Notes: generated by a model from the letters alone, not told the origin. Shown: positions 1 to 10,244, numbered from the stretch's first letter. The stretch is 64,000 bases of DNA from Psychrobacter sp. Pi2-52 (GCF_904846705.1 NZ_CAJHBS010000006.1:62001-126000), one strand, 5' to 3'. Numbers and translations are program-made.

Positions 1-1
1 A

Positions 2-958
2 GCAGGTGCTGATTTAATGCGCGTATCAACGCCAACGATGGATACGGTCAAAGCCTTTGGTGAAATTCGCAAACTGGTAAGCGTGCCTTTGATCGCTGAC
101 GTGCATTTTGATCATAAAATCGCTTTGGCAGTTGCAGAAGCAGGCGCTGACTGCTTACGTATCAATCCTGGTAACATTGGTAGCGATGCTAAGGTACGTG
201 AAGTGGTCGCTTGCGCCAAATATCACAATATTCCGATTCGTATTGGCGTCAACGCTGGCTCTTTAGAAAAAGACATACAGCGTAAGTATACTGAGCCAAC
301 TGGCGAAGCGATGCTAGAGTCGGCAATGCGCCATATTGATATTTTAGAGCGTCTTAATTTTGACCAGTACAAAGTATCTGTCAAAGCCAGCAACGTGTTT
401 TTGACATTGGATGCTTATCGTTTAATATCAGCGCAAATTGATAACCCATTACATTTGGGCGTGACGGAAGCGGGTGTCTACCGTACGGGCGCTGTTAAAT
501 CTGCTATTGCGCTAGGTGGATTATTGCTAGACGGTATTGGCGATACCATTCGTATCTCGTTAGCCGCTGAGCCTGAAGAAGAGATTAAGATTGGTTTTGA
601 TATTCTAAAATCGCTTAATATTCGCTCGAACGGTGTAAACTTTATCGCCTGTCCAAGCTGCTCGCGTCAAGAGTTTGATGTAATTAAAGTAATGACAGCG
701 TTAGAGTCTCGCTTAGAAGATATTCGTGAACCGATGAATCTATCTGTGATCGGCTGCAAGGTAAACGGTCCAGGAGAAGCAAAAGAGGCCGATATCGGTA
801 TCGTTGGTGCTGCCCCTAGATCATTAGTCTATCGTATGGGTGAAAAAAGCCACCTTATCGATACAGGCAATTTGGTTGATGAAATAGAAGGTATGGTTCG
901 CGCCCATGCAGAAGACTTGGCGAAAAAGCGTGAGAATGAAATCATTCGCGTAAAATAA
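2..958 (+). CDS. ispG: 4-hydroxy-3-methylbut-2-en-1-yl diphosphate synthase IspG (5' end outside window)
   Basis: This iron-sulfur enzyme makes HMBPP from MEcPP in the penultimate step of the MEP isoprenoid pathway in the cytoplasm. The reading frame is open from base 2 ([12 protein letters not shown]...), so the true start lies upstream and about 50 or more N-terminal residues are missing. Visible family signs are the barrel segment [13 protein letters not shown], the cluster region with [10 protein letters not shown] and a downstream third cysteine in [18 protein letters not shown]. The first two Cys are in CPSC and the third in IGCKVNGPG, the usual 4Fe-4S ligand pattern. It is followed by hisS, yfgM-like, bamB and der, the classic gammaproteobacterial order. 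Dxr, an earlier enzyme of the same pathway, is at 55.8 kb. Identification is secure; only the start is unseen. Confidence 0.96.
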   Translation, partial: AGADLMRVSTPTMDTVKAFGEIRKLVSVPLIADVHFDHKIALAVAEAGADCLRINPGNIGSDAKVREVVACAKYHNIPIRIGVNAGSLEKDIQRKYTEPTGEAMLESAMRHIDILERLNFDQYKVSVKASNVFLTLDAYRLISAQIDNPLHLGVTEAGVYRTGAVKSAIALGGLLLDGIGDTIRISLAAEPEEEIKIGFDILKSLNIRSNGVNFIACPSCSRQEFDVIKVMTALESRLEDIREPMNLSVIGCKVNGPGEAKEADIGIVGAAPRSLVYRMGEKSHLIDTGNLVDEIEGMVRAHAEDLAKKRENEIIRVK

Positions 959-1081
959 GTCATACATTAGATTGATACGTTAAGCTATATCGTCATAGCA
1001 TCAATTAGATACAACGCTTATTTAAGTACATAGAAAACAATAATAGAATACCTGTTAAATATTTAAGGATACGACCGTACC

Positions 1082-2371
1082 ATGATCAAAGCTATCAAAG
1101 GTTTTAATGATATTTTGCCTGACCAATCAGCAAAGTGGTTGCATTTAGAAGCGATATTGGCTGATGTACTTGGTAGGTACGGTTACGAGCATATTCGCTT
1201 GCCAATCGTTGAACAAACGGATCTGTTTGCCCGTGCTATTGGTGGCGCGACTGACATCGTCGAAAAAGAGATGTACAGCTTTACTGATAAATCTGAGCCG
1301 CCAACCCCGTTAGCGCTACGTCCTGAAGGCACAGCTGGAGCAGTACGTGCAGTTATCGAGCACAACTTGCTACGTGGTGACACGCCTAAGCTTTGGTATA
1401 TCGGTCCGATGTTCCGCTACGAGCGTCCGCAAAAAGGCCGTTATCGCCAGTTTCATCAGTTAGGTGTCGAGAGCTTCGGTAGTGCATTACCAGATGCTGA
1501 TGCTGAGCTGATTGCGATGACTCATTTGATGTGGAAAGAGCTAGGCCTCAACAATGAGATGCGTTTGCAACTAAACAGTTTGGGTGAGCTAGATGAGCGC
1601 TATGCTTATCGCGAAGCATTGGTTACCTATTTAACTGATAAAAAAGACCAGCTAGACGAAGACAGCAAACGTCGTCTAACGACTAACCCTTTACGTATCT
1701 TGGACAGCAAAGAGGCGAGCACGCAAGCAGTATTGGCAGATGCGCCAAAGCTTGCTGACTTCTTAGGTGAAGAGAGTGTGGCGCATTTTGAGCAGGTCAA
1801 AGCCTATCTGACTGCGCTTAATATCGATTTTGAAATCAATCCGCACTTAGTACGTGGCCTTGATTATTATAATAAAACAGTATTTGAATGGGTAACAGAT
1901 AAGCTTGGAAGTCAAGCTACCGTTTGTGCGGGTGGTCGTTATGATGGGCTAGTAGGGCAATTAAAATCAATCGGTACAGATGGTAGTAAACCAGTAAAGT
2001 CTGAGCCTGGTGTTGGTTTTGCGATGGGGCTTGAGCGTCTATTGTTATTGATAGAAGCGGTTGCGCCGATTTCTGATATACCTGCTTGTGATGTATTCGT
2101 TGTGGCCCATCCTGAGGTATATAGTGCTGGTATAAGCTATGCACAGAACTTGCGTCACAGTCGTCCAGATGTACGAGTAAAGATGGCCAGTGCCACGAGT
2201 CTAAAAGCGCAAATGAAGAAGGCGGACAAGTCAGGCGCGGCATTGACAGTCATCATCGCACAGCAAGAGCTGGATGATAATACGATTAGTATTAAAGACA
2301 TGCAGACAGGTGAGCAAAAGACGGTCGCCCAAGATTGGCTATCAAATAAAGATAACTTTTCTCGTGGCTAG
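1082..2371 (+). CDS. hisS: Histidine--tRNA ligase
   Basis: Class II aminoacyl-tRNA synthetase that charges tRNA-His in the cytoplasm. At 429 residues it has the normal family length. The class II motif 2 is visible around residues 110-128 ([19 protein letters not shown]), the histidine-specific loop at about 256-269 ([15 protein letters not shown]), and motif 3 near [14 protein letters not shown], followed by the C-terminal anticodon-binding domain. The ATG start is the natural one: the protein begins [13 protein letters not shown], as family members do. It lies 123 bases after ispG and 70 bases before the YfgM-like gene, consistent with one transcription unit. Nothing unusual is seen. Confidence 0.98.
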   Translation: MIKAIKGFNDILPDQSAKWLHLEAILADVLGRYGYEHIRLPIVEQTDLFARAIGGATDIVEKEMYSFTDKSEPPTPLALRPEGTAGAVRAVIEHNLLRGDTPKLWYIGPMFRYERPQKGRYRQFHQLGVESFGSALPDADAELIAMTHLMWKELGLNNEMRLQLNSLGELDERYAYREALVTYLTDKKDQLDEDSKRRLTTNPLRILDSKEASTQAVLADAPKLADFLGEESVAHFEQVKAYLTALNIDFEINPHLVRGLDYYNKTVFEWVTDKLGSQATVCAGGRYDGLVGQLKSIGTDGSKPVKSEPGVGFAMGLERLLLLIEAVAPISDIPACDVFVVAHPEVYSAGISYAQNLRHSRPDVRVKMASATSLKAQMKKADKSGAALTVIIAQQELDDNTISIKDMQTGEQKTVAQDWLSNKDNFSRG

Positions 2372-2441
2372 TCAATTTTTGACTAATCAGATTTGTTTGT
2401 CGCACCAGCAATTTAATGTAAATTTTATCAGGTAAATATAT

Positions 2442-3236
2442 ATGGCTCTGACACCTAATTCGCCAAATGCAGATAACTCCATGCAAGCGCTAAAGCAATA
2501 TGGTAGTTATATCGTCACTGCGATTTTGTTAGCACTGGCCGCCTATTTTGGTTGGACGTACTGGCAAAACAACCATGCGCGAGTAGATACCGTCGCCGCC
2601 GATCAATATGCGGATATTCAGCAGCTAAACGAAGAGGTCAAACTGGCCTCGCAAAACCCAGATTTAGAAGCAGAAGCTCAAGAAGCACTTACCCAAAGTC
2701 GTAGCCAGCTAGACAAAGATATTGATACTTTGGTCAGTACGCACGGTGAGTCGGTTTATGCATGGCAAGCGCTAATGATAAAGGCACGTCAACAAGTAGA
2801 CAATGATGACTTTGCAGCAGCGACTGAGACATTCAAAAAAGCATTGGCCATAGATTTGGGTGATGCTGGTCTAGAAGCGATTACTCGTTTACGCTATGCA
2901 AAAACGCTGTTGGCCGCAGGTGATACAGATGCTGCACTATCAGAAGCAAACAATGACATGCCAAGCTCGTTTGAAGCAAGTCAGCAGGAGCTGCTAGGAG
3001 ATATTTATTTAGCACAAGACAATAAAGATTCAGCGATTAAATCTTATAGCAATGCGTGGGAGCTATTACGTAGCCGTCAAGAAACGCGTGCAGTATTGGC
3101 ATTAAAGATGGAAAGCTTAGGTATCACGGCTGAGCCGATTGCTGAGCAAACCAGTCTTATTCAAGAGTCATCTGCTCCTGAGCCGTCGCTAGTGATGGAC
3201 ACCTCGAATGAAGTCGCTGCCGAAGCAGGGCAATAA
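2442..3236 (+). CDS. YfgM-like TPR membrane protein (ancillary SecYEG translocon subunit family)
   Basis: A 264-residue protein with one N-terminal transmembrane helix at about residues 22-40 (SYIVTAILLALAAYFGWTYW) and a long periplasmic part rich in Ala/Leu/Glu helices of TPR type. YfgM is known in E. coli as a membrane-anchored TPR protein linked to the SecYEG translocon and periplasmic chaperones. The match here is fold, topology and position between hisS and bamB, which is the conserved yfgM locus. The C-terminal 30 residues are Ser/Glu-rich and probably disordered. It is about 60 residues longer than E. coli YfgM. Function is inferred from family and context. Confidence 0.85.
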   Translation: MALTPNSPNADNSMQALKQYGSYIVTAILLALAAYFGWTYWQNNHARVDTVAADQYADIQQLNEEVKLASQNPDLEAEAQEALTQSRSQLDKDIDTLVSTHGESVYAWQALMIKARQQVDNDDFAAATETFKKALAIDLGDAGLEAITRLRYAKTLLAAGDTDAALSEANNDMPSSFEASQQELLGDIYLAQDNKDSAIKSYSNAWELLRSRQETRAVLALKMESLGITAEPIAEQTSLIQESSAPEPSLVMDTSNEVAAEAGQ

Positions 3237-3362
3237 GTCGGTAGGATAGTATTGAGAGTTGGTAATCATCCGAAGCTCTTTTTTAATATAACCTAATGAT
3301 TACTAATGTGCCGTTGGCCAATTTACCAATTAATAATAATTTATCTGTAGTGAGAACATACA

Positions 3363-4571
3363 ATGACTCAATCTATTCGCTCTAGCAAAATGTTAAACAC
3401 CAAGACTATCAAAAAGACAGTCATGCATGTGGCCGTACTGGCAGTAATGAGCACGGCAGTGATTGGATGTAATCGCGGTATTAAGCCGGTCGTAAATGAT
3501 CCAGTAAAATTGGTACAAATCGCTCAGCCGATTAGCGTACTACAGCCTGTATTTAGTACCGATATTGGCAACAAAAAAGCCAGCAAAAAAGATCCGCTAG
3601 ATTTGCAAGTTGGCTATGCCAATGGTCAAATCGTTACTGCATCACGCGGTGGTGAACTGTCAGGGTTCAATAGTGCAGGCGAGCGCATATGGTCAATCAA
3701 TGTTGATGACCAAATCACCGGCGGTGTTGCATTGGATGCATTGAGTCAGACAGCTATCGTTAGTACTCGTGGTGGCAAGGTCATGGCGTTTGATAGCACG
3801 ACTGGTGCAAAGCGTTGGCAGCAGCAGTTATCAGGTTCGGTTTTGACGCCAGCACTGATTACCAATAATCGTGTGGTATTATCAGCGAATGATGGTTTCT
3901 TACATGGTCTGTCGCTGCAAACTGGACAATCGGTATGGCAGTTCGCAACTCAAGTACCTGCTATCAGCGTTCGCGGTAGCGCTGCGCCAACTTTATTAGA
4001 CAATGAGACAGCGCTTTTGGCGACAGCTGATGGTCGTTTGCACGCAATTACTGTCGATAACGGTCTTCCGCTATGGTCAAGACGTGTTGGCGTAGGCGCT
4101 GGTAGTAGTGAAGTTGAGCGCATGAGTGATGTCGATGGCAAACCTATAGTAGATAAAAATCAGTTGTTTGCGATCAGCTATAGTGGTCAGCTATTAGGTA
4201 TTGATTTAGCCTCGCGTCAGGTAATGTTCGTCAATGAAATTGCGAGTCTCAAATCACTAGCGGTAAATACTCAGCAAGTTATCGCTACCAGTTTAGATGG
4301 CAAAGTAGTTGCTTATGATCGCAACAGTGGCGAGACACTCTGGGAAAGTGACGAATTGGCTTACCGAGATCTTACCAATCCTGTGATGATTGGCAACTAT
4401 ATCGCCATTGGTGACTTTGATGGCGTAGTGCATTTGTTTAACCCTGCTACGGGTAGCATCGTTAGTCGTGTAGAGACAAAAGGTGCATTGACCAACTTGC
4501 AAGTCCAAGGTAGCCGTTTAATGACTCAAAGTACGTCAGGACAAGTTGCTATCTGGCAGTTAGTACGCTAA
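3363..4571 (+). CDS. bamB: Outer membrane protein assembly factor BamB
   Basis: Lipoprotein of the BAM complex, an eight-bladed PQQ-type beta-propeller on the periplasmic face of the outer membrane that helps BamA (here at 58.7 kb) fold porins. The signal sequence ends in a lipobox with the lipidated Cys at residue 36 (STAVIGC). The rest shows repeated propeller-blade motifs such as GKVMAFDSTTGAKRWQQ, GFLHGLSLQTGQSVWQF, GRLHAITVDNGLPLWSR and GKVVAYDRNSGETLWES. The start at 3363 is kept because a GTGAGA ribosome-binding-like stretch lies just upstream; an internal ATG at 3390 would also give a valid lipoprotein signal. Its position before der is the conserved one. Confidence 0.95.
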   Translation: MTQSIRSSKMLNTKTIKKTVMHVAVLAVMSTAVIGCNRGIKPVVNDPVKLVQIAQPISVLQPVFSTDIGNKKASKKDPLDLQVGYANGQIVTASRGGELSGFNSAGERIWSINVDDQITGGVALDALSQTAIVSTRGGKVMAFDSTTGAKRWQQQLSGSVLTPALITNNRVVLSANDGFLHGLSLQTGQSVWQFATQVPAISVRGSAAPTLLDNETALLATADGRLHAITVDNGLPLWSRRVGVGAGSSEVERMSDVDGKPIVDKNQLFAISYSGQLLGIDLASRQVMFVNEIASLKSLAVNTQQVIATSLDGKVVAYDRNSGETLWESDELAYRDLTNPVMIGNYIAIGDFDGVVHLFNPATGSIVSRVETKGALTNLQVQGSRLMTQSTSGQVAIWQLVR

Positions 4572-4955
4572 TAACTATATAGTTAGGTGCTTATCGGTGA
4601 TTAATGAAGTGTAATATTTTACTATAGCCCTTAAGCTTATTCTTGATTGTCATTTATGAAACACAAACGCTGCTTAGTCAGCGTTTAGTGCCTTGTGTAA
4701 ATTGCTTGTTTAAACACAGGCTTTCGCGTACTCTATGCGACCGATGTGCTATCCATATATACTACTTATTTATGTATAATGAAGCCATCCTATATACTAT
4801 TTTTAATCGTAAAATAGCCATCTATTATTTTTGCTATTGTTCTATCATTCATTTTAATTCACGGTCAATTGCAGCATATCTATTACTATTGTTATGTCAC
4901 TGGTTATAAGAATAACTGTACTGCCCGTCATTGTGTCTTTCACTGAGAGTAACCC
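4572..4955. other. Intergenic region bamB-der with hairpins and a possible der promoter
   Basis: This 384-base gap contains no convincing gene. A short hairpin has arms at 4665-4672 and 4679-4686, and a second, imperfect one spans about 4690-4721 (arms GCCTTGTGT and ACACAGGC) and is followed by TTT. Either could weaken read-through from bamB. A perfect TATAAT at 4775-4780 is a candidate -10 box for der, but no good -35 hexamer stands at the right distance. An open frame over 4643-4909 has no ribosome-binding site and a Cys/Tyr/Ile-rich composition unlike a real protein, so it is not called. Confidence 0.4.
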
Positions 4956-6377
4956 ATGAGTATCAAGCCTGTGGTCGCCTTAATTGGTCGTCCAAACGTC
5001 GGTAAATCCACCTTATTTAATCAGTTCACGAAAAGTCGGCAGGCATTAGTCGCTGACCTTTCAGGATTGACTCGTGACCGTCAGTACGGTGATGCAACTT
5101 ATGAAGACAAATCTTTTATCGTTGTAGATACGGGTGGTATCGGTGAAGCTGATGACGGTAGCGGTAATATTGATGACTATATGTCTGAGCAGTCGCATAC
5201 AGCAATCCATGAAGCAGATATCATCGTATTCGTCGTTGACGCTCGTGCCGGTATGATTGGCGCTGATGCTGAAATTGGTAAGTTTTTGCATACATTAGGC
5301 AAGCCTGTCTATGTTGTCGCCAATAAAGTCGACGGTGTACATGATGCAGCACCTGCTGAGTTTTATGCACTAGGATTGGGCGAGCCGTATCCGATGGCAG
5401 CCAGTCATGGTCGCGGTGTGGGCAATTTGCTTGAAGTGCTAACAGCTGATATGCCTGAGCAAGAAAACATAGTAGAGCCAAGAGGCTTGAAGCTTGCCAT
5501 TATCGGTCGCCCAAATGTTGGTAAATCAACGCTCGTAAACCGCCTGCTTGGCGAAGATCGAGTAGTGGTATTCGATATGCCAGGCACGACGCGTGATAGT
5601 ATTTATATTCCTTATCAGCGTGAAGGTCGCGACTATGTTTTGATCGACACTGCTGGTGTACGTCGCCGTGGTAAAATCGATGAAAAAGTAGAAAAATTCT
5701 CTGTCATCAAGACCTTGCAAGCGATTGAAGATTCTAACGTAACCGTGATTGTTATTGATGCTCACGAAGGTATCGTGGATCAAGATTTGCATATGATTGG
5801 TTATGCGCTTGACGCTGGACGAGCGTTAGTCGTTGCGATCAATAAGTGGGATGGTCTAACACAAGATCAAAGAGACTATATCAAGCTTGAAATGGATCGC
5901 CGCTTTAGCTTTATTCCTTATGTAAAAATACATTTGATTTCAGCACTGCATGGTACAGGCGTTGGTAATTTATATCCTTCTATCTTACGTGCGTACAAAT
6001 CTTCGATGTTCGAAGTATCGACCAACCGTTTGACCCAGATTTTGCAAGATGCAGTAACGGCCAATCCGCCACCAACTGTTGCTGGTCGTCGTATCAAGTT
6101 GCGTTATGCGCATATTGGTGGTCACAATCCACCCGTTATTGTTATTCATGGTAACCAAACCAGTGCGCTTCCTAAGAGCTATCAGCGTTATCTAGAGAAT
6201 CAGTTCCGTCAAGTATTTAAGTTAGAAGGCACACCGCTCAACGTTATCTTGAAGCAAAATGACAACCCATACGCCAATAAGAGCGATACGCCAACCAAGG
6301 CAAAAGCTCAACAATTGCGTCAGCGTGAGCGTAATAGATCACAGAAATTTACTACCAAAGATAAAAAGCCTCGTTAA
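4956..6377 (+). CDS. der: Ribosome biogenesis GTPase Der (EngA)
   Basis: Essential GTPase with two tandem G domains that acts in 50S subunit maturation. Both P-loops are visible, GRPNVGKST near residues 11-19 and again near 182-190, with G3 motifs DTGG and DTAG and G4 motifs NKVD and NKWD. The C-terminal KH-like domain follows, ending with a basic tail ([11 protein letters not shown]). At 473 residues the length is normal. It ends the ispG-hisS-yfgM-bamB-der block and is followed by a terminator at 6403. Confidence 0.98.
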   Translation: MSIKPVVALIGRPNVGKSTLFNQFTKSRQALVADLSGLTRDRQYGDATYEDKSFIVVDTGGIGEADDGSGNIDDYMSEQSHTAIHEADIIVFVVDARAGMIGADAEIGKFLHTLGKPVYVVANKVDGVHDAAPAEFYALGLGEPYPMAASHGRGVGNLLEVLTADMPEQENIVEPRGLKLAIIGRPNVGKSTLVNRLLGEDRVVVFDMPGTTRDSIYIPYQREGRDYVLIDTAGVRRRGKIDEKVEKFSVIKTLQAIEDSNVTVIVIDAHEGIVDQDLHMIGYALDAGRALVVAINKWDGLTQDQRDYIKLEMDRRFSFIPYVKIHLISALHGTGVGNLYPSILRAYKSSMFEVSTNRLTQILQDAVTANPPPTVAGRRIKLRYAHIGGHNPPVIVIHGNQTSALPKSYQRYLENQFRQVFKLEGTPLNVILKQNDNPYANKSDTPTKAKAQQLRQRERNRSQKFTTKDKKPR

Positions 6378-6402
6378 TTCTAGTGTCTATTGGCTTATAG
6401 TT

Positions 6403-6436
6403 AATGTCATCCGCTTGATAGTGTGATGACATTTTT
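6403..6436 (+). terminator. Rho-independent terminator after der
   Basis: Perfect 9-base arms (6403-6411 AATGTCATC and 6425-6433 GATGACATT) with a 13-base loop, followed by a short T run. It lies 26 bases after the der stop codon. Confidence 0.7.
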
Positions 6437-6573
6437 CTATTAATACTCTATAGGTTGAGCTCATAGGTATCTATCTTGCTTAGTACTTCAAAAAATACTC
6501 AAATGTTTTACTTATCACATCTTCAAAACACTTGTACTATAAACGAAAGCTACCCGCGACTTAGTAGAGTGAT

Positions 6574-8544
6574 ATGAACAAGCGTTCGTCTCAAACCATC
6601 CATATGCTTATCTGGCGTTCTGTCATACAAGCTGTCATATTGGCAGTGCTGGCAGGCTTTTTGTTGCCTTTTATTTATGGCTTAGTACATTACTATCAAG
6701 AGAAAAACCACCATATCCAACAACTGGCAGCATTACTAACGACTAGTGCATCCACTGCAGATGGGGCACAGGTTGTGGCTAAGCAAGTTAATATCTTGTT
6801 AGAGAATGAGCCCACTATTCAAAGTATTGTATTTTACTCAACCTCTGAGCCGATTGAAGATATAGATCAGTCGCTTGATGACTGGAAAAACGCTTTATTT
6901 GCGCATACTGTCAGTTTTAACTATCCAGTAGTTAGTAAGGGTATTGATGCCGGTAGTGCCGCGTCCAATGAGTCTGATACCAATCAACAGTTGGCAATGG
7001 TTCTATCGAATGTTATGAGCGAGTCATCAGCGCCAGATCAGTTGGCTGGTAAGACCACTACAAATAGTACACTAATTGGTTATATTAATATTACGATAGA
7101 TGTAAAGTTGATCCGTTTATATTGGTTCCAAAATATCCTATGGTTATGGCTAACAACAGTTGTGCTGATTATTATTTTTGCTTTTTACATTTTCCGAAAA
7201 CTTAATTGGCCAGTTAAAGATATTGAAGTGTTAACTGATGTTTGTGACATTGTTATAAACAACACAAATCTAGAGCAACTGCCAGTCATCCCGCAGCAAT
7301 TCAATTTTCAAGAACTGACCCAAATCAAAAAAGCATTAATTGTTTTATTCAATCGTTTACAAGAAGCACGGCAAGGTTATGAAACCCTTGCAGCTTTTGA
7401 ACAGCAATTGCACAATAAAGACGTGTCACTTGATGTGCAATTGCACAATTTTCAAAGCATGATTTCTCATGAGTTAAAAACGTCGTTGAATGCAATTGTA
7501 GGCGGTTTACAACTATTGGATCATGAGGCGCTAAACCGAGAGCAAAAAGACGCAGTAGAGATTATCAGTAGTGGCAGTGATAAATTGGTATTGTCTTTAG
7601 ATCATATTATACAGTTGAACCAGATCCAAAAAGGTCAGATAAGAATTCATAAAAATGAGTTTAACCCATTACAGCTAATCGCTGATCTGTTAGCTAAGTT
7701 TGAAAATATGGCTACGCAAAAAGGGTTAGAGTTAATCAGTAATATTCATCATATAGACTATAGCCTATATGGTGATTCAGAAAAAATATATCAGATACTA
7801 TCGATACTGCTCAATAATGCGATTAAGTTCACGCCTGTCGGGAAAGTTACGATTACGTCGCAACTGACACATTTTAATAAAAGTAATCGTTGGCAGATTA
7901 GCGTGAAAGATACGGGTATTGGTATCAATAATGAGCACCTAGACGATATATTTAATCCGTTCTTTCAGGTGGATTCGTCGCAAACTCGCCAGTACGAAGG
8001 CTCAGGGGTTGGCTTACCGATTGTTAGACAAATGGCGCAGCTTATGGGTGCTACGATTGATGTTGATAGTGTGCTTGGTGTAGGTACACAGTTTACGCTG
8101 ACCATAGCGATGCCCAATCAACAGCAATCAAAACAGCAGCGCTTATTGTCTGGTCTAACGATTATTTATTATTACTATCATGAGACAGGCTCTTTATTAA
8201 ATGAACTGGAATATCTAGGGGCTACGATTATTTGTTGTCAAGGTAACCAGCTCGTCATAGAGGAGATGCGTAAGCAGAAAGTTGACATGGTGATGTTTGG
8301 TGAAGATGTTTTCCCGGAAAAAGCTGCGATGCTAGCCAAACGTATCCGTCAGTATGAAAGCGATGAGGGCAGTAAGAGCGAGCATCGTGCGTTATTGGTA
8401 TATTGGTATCCGCAGCATCGGGCGCGCTATGTAGGCAGCTTTGAGTATGGTTTAAAAGCAGCTGGTATTGACTATTGTCATATTGCTACTTATAAAGACA
8501 AAGCGTTAAGCGACTTATTAAAGCAATGGTTGGTTTGGACATAG
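6574..8544 (+). CDS. Membrane sensor histidine kinase with a degenerate C-terminal receiver domain
   Basis: A 656-residue two-component kinase. A first transmembrane helix at about residues 12-35 and a second at 187-207 (ILWLWLTTVVLIIIFAFYIF) flank a periplasmic sensor domain of roughly 150 residues. The dimerisation domain has phospho-acceptor His299 in SHELKTSLNAIVGGLQLL. The ATPase domain has the N box (LLNNAIKFTP), G1 (DTGIGI), F (NPFFQ) and G2 (GSGVGLPIVRQM). The last ~130 residues have receiver-like alternation of strands and helices, but the acidic pair of strand 1 reads IIYYYY and the strand 3 region reads VDMVMFGEDVFPE, so the usual phospho-Asp position appears to be Gly. It is a hybrid kinase of the BarA/GacS type in architecture, with a pseudo-receiver. 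No response regulator lies beside it, so its partner and signal are unknown. Confidence 0.85.
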   Translation: MNKRSSQTIHMLIWRSVIQAVILAVLAGFLLPFIYGLVHYYQEKNHHIQQLAALLTTSASTADGAQVVAKQVNILLENEPTIQSIVFYSTSEPIEDIDQSLDDWKNALFAHTVSFNYPVVSKGIDAGSAASNESDTNQQLAMVLSNVMSESSAPDQLAGKTTTNSTLIGYINITIDVKLIRLYWFQNILWLWLTTVVLIIIFAFYIFRKLNWPVKDIEVLTDVCDIVINNTNLEQLPVIPQQFNFQELTQIKKALIVLFNRLQEARQGYETLAAFEQQLHNKDVSLDVQLHNFQSMISHELKTSLNAIVGGLQLLDHEALNREQKDAVEIISSGSDKLVLSLDHIIQLNQIQKGQIRIHKNEFNPLQLIADLLAKFENMATQKGLELISNIHHIDYSLYGDSEKIYQILSILLNNAIKFTPVGKVTITSQLTHFNKSNRWQISVKDTGIGINNEHLDDIFNPFFQVDSSQTRQYEGSGVGLPIVRQMAQLMGATIDVDSVLGVGTQFTLTIAMPNQQQSKQQRLLSGLTIIYYYYHETGSLLNELEYLGATIICCQGNQLVIEEMRKQKVDMVMFGEDVFPEKAAMLAKRIRQYESDEGSKSEHRALLVYWYPQHRARYVGSFEYGLKAAGIDYCHIATYKDKALSDLLKQWLVWT

Positions 8545-8657
8545 TACTGTTCTATTAAATCCGTGTTCCTAATTAGGTTTATTTTGCTAGGTAGCATTTC
8601 TCATATTTTCGACTTTTCAGTAACAAAGCACTTTTAAATTAAAGTAGGCATAAAAAC

Positions 8658-8690
8658 AAAAAAGACGCCCATTTTAAGGCGTCTTTTTTT
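8658..8690. terminator. Bidirectional terminator between the histidine kinase and dacC-like genes
   Basis: A GC-rich 6-base stem GACGCC/GGCGTC extended by A/T pairs on both sides (8658-8669 and 8678-8689, loop of 8), with A and T runs so that it works from either strand. It serves the convergent genes ending at 8544 (+) and 8730 (-). Confidence 0.88.
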
Positions 8691-8729
8691 AAACAGTGTT
8701 TAGCTAGTATTGCTTTTTAAAAGTTTCTC

Positions 8730-9896
8730 TTAGAGAAGATTCTTTACCCAGCGTACGATATGTTCCCACGTACGGCTCATAAAGCCTGACTGTTCGATAT
8801 CATTGGTTGCGATGATAGGAACTGAGGCTACCGCTTTACCATCAATGACAGCCATCATTTTACCAACTTCCTGACCTTTTTTGATTGGTGCTTCTAAGCT
8901 CTCAGGAATATCCACCACTGTGGTGATTTTATTTTTCTGGGTTTTGCTGGTTAGAATTTGCAAGTTGTCGCCAGTTGCCAGTTCTACCTCGTCAGCTTCT
9001 CCAAACCATACTGGAAGCTTGCTAACGAACTGTCCAGCAGGCGCCTTGGTAACTGTTGTAAAGTGACCGAAACCCCAGTTAAGTAGCTCGCGTGACTGAT
9101 CGGCGCGAGCTTGTTGGCTCTTGGTACCCATAATGACAGAGATTAGACGCATGCCTTCACGGTTGCTTGATGCAACCAAGCAGTAGCCTGCCGCATCAGT
9201 GTGGCCAGTCTTTAGGCCATCAACGGTTGGGTCGGTAATCAGCAGAGCATTACGGTTACCTTGGGTAATACCGTTATAAGTAAACTCTTTTTCTGCGTAG
9301 ATACTATAGTAGTCGCCGCTGTTTTTGATAATAGCGCGCGCGAGTTTAGATAAATCCAAAGCAGATGCTAAATGACCTTCATCAGGCATACCAGTAGCAT
9401 TGACAAAGTTAGAGTTCTCCATGCCAATTTTTTGCGCTTGTTCGTTCATCAAGATTGCAAACGAGGCTTCGCTACCAGCAATATGTTCAGCCATGGCTTT
9501 TGATGCATCATTACCTGATTGAATGATAATACCGCGTAGCATATCGATGACGCTGGCGGTTTTGTTCACAGGCACATACATACAAGATTGGCTGCTGCTA
9601 CCACGGCACCATGCGTTTGGACTCATCAATACCTGTTCATCTTCTTTCAGGTCGCCTGATGCTAAGCGTTGCTCAATGATATAACTGGTCATCATCTTAG
9701 TCAGAGATGCTGGCGGCAGCGCCTCATTGGCGTTCTTTTGAGCCAAAATTTCGCCAGTGTTATAGTCCATCAACACATAGGCAGTATTGTCCATTTCAGG
9801 TGGTTGAATGGCTGCGTTTGCCACTACTGCACTCATCGAGATACTTACACCAACTACCAGCTGTACCAGCTGATTTTTTACACGCTTTACTGTCAT
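8730..9896 (-). CDS. dacC: D-alanyl-D-alanine carboxypeptidase, PBP5/PBP6 type
   Basis: Low-molecular-weight penicillin-binding protein that removes the terminal D-Ala from peptidoglycan pentapeptides in the periplasm. The active-site triad of motifs is complete: S64-L-T-K67, SGN in IIQSGNDASKAM, and KTG in VDGLKTGHTDAAGYC. An N-terminal signal peptide ends near VVANA-A. The C-terminal residues (RTWEHIVRWVKNLL) form an amphipathic helix, which in this family anchors the enzyme to the outer face of the inner membrane. At 388 residues the length is normal. Whether the best symbol is dacA or dacC cannot be settled from sequence alone. It is transcribed alone, with a large inverted repeat upstream at 9959. 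Confidence 0.93.
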   Translation of the reverse strand: MTVKRVKNQLVQLVVGVSISMSAVVANAAIQPPEMDNTAYVLMDYNTGEILAQKNANEALPPASLTKMMTSYIIEQRLASGDLKEDEQVLMSPNAWCRGSSSQSCMYVPVNKTASVIDMLRGIIIQSGNDASKAMAEHIAGSEASFAILMNEQAQKIGMENSNFVNATGMPDEGHLASALDLSKLARAIIKNSGDYYSIYAEKEFTYNGITQGNRNALLITDPTVDGLKTGHTDAAGYCLVASSNREGMRLISVIMGTKSQQARADQSRELLNWGFGHFTTVTKAPAGQFVSKLPVWFGEADEVELATGDNLQILTSKTQKNKITTVVDIPESLEAPIKKGQEVGKMMAVIDGKAVASVPIIATNDIEQSGFMSRTWEHIVRWVKNLL

Positions 9897-9958
9897 ATAT
9901 CATTACACCGCATCATGGAACCAAATGTATCTATCGCTTATGTTTTGTACCTATTTCC

Positions 9959-10009
9959 ATACATTATTTTAAGCAGCATGTCTTAGATGCAGTGTTTAAA
10001 ATAATGTAT
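9959..10009. repeat. 14-base perfect inverted repeat upstream of dacC
   Basis: The arm ATACATTATTTTAA at 9959-9972 is exactly repeated in reverse complement at 9996-10009, with a 23-base spacer. The spacer itself can form a small inner GCAT/ATGC stem. It begins 62 bases upstream of the carboxypeptidase ATG on the minus strand. It could be an mRNA leader hairpin, an operator, or a remnant of a small mobile element; the sequence does not decide. Confidence 0.6.
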
Positions 10010-10192
10010 CGACGAAAATAGTAACGCCTACACAATAGACATAAAATTAACGCCTTATCTTAGCAAAATGACTACCGATGGGGAATCGATAAATGCAAAA
10101 ATAAGGCAAGTTTGAAAAGAAAAATGAAGGCCTATCATATATTTGTTTTGACTATCATCTGACCAGTCTTTGCAATAAAAATTTAACGCTCA

Positions 10193-10244
10193 CAAAAAAG
10201 CCTGCTGCACTGCTTGTGAATAACAAGTAAAGTGACAGCAAGCT
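10193..10244 (-). terminator. Probable minus-strand terminator after the small secreted protein gene
   Basis: Read on the minus strand, arms at 10231-10244 and 10199-10211 (AGCTTGCTGTCACT against AGTGCAGCAGGCT, one mismatch and one bulge) enclose an inner ACTTGT/ACAAGC stem and are followed by TTTTTTG. It lies about 150 bases beyond the stop at 10397. Confidence 0.6.

Noticed and set aside
4643-4909. 88-residue frame between bamB and der
   Set aside because: No ribosome site, Cys/Tyr/Ile-rich composition, overlap with hairpins and a candidate promoter. It looks like non-coding AT-rich DNA.
9669-10021. Two overlapping plus-strand frames over the dacC start
   Set aside because: They are antisense to the secure dacC-like gene and run into its leader; no start signals.
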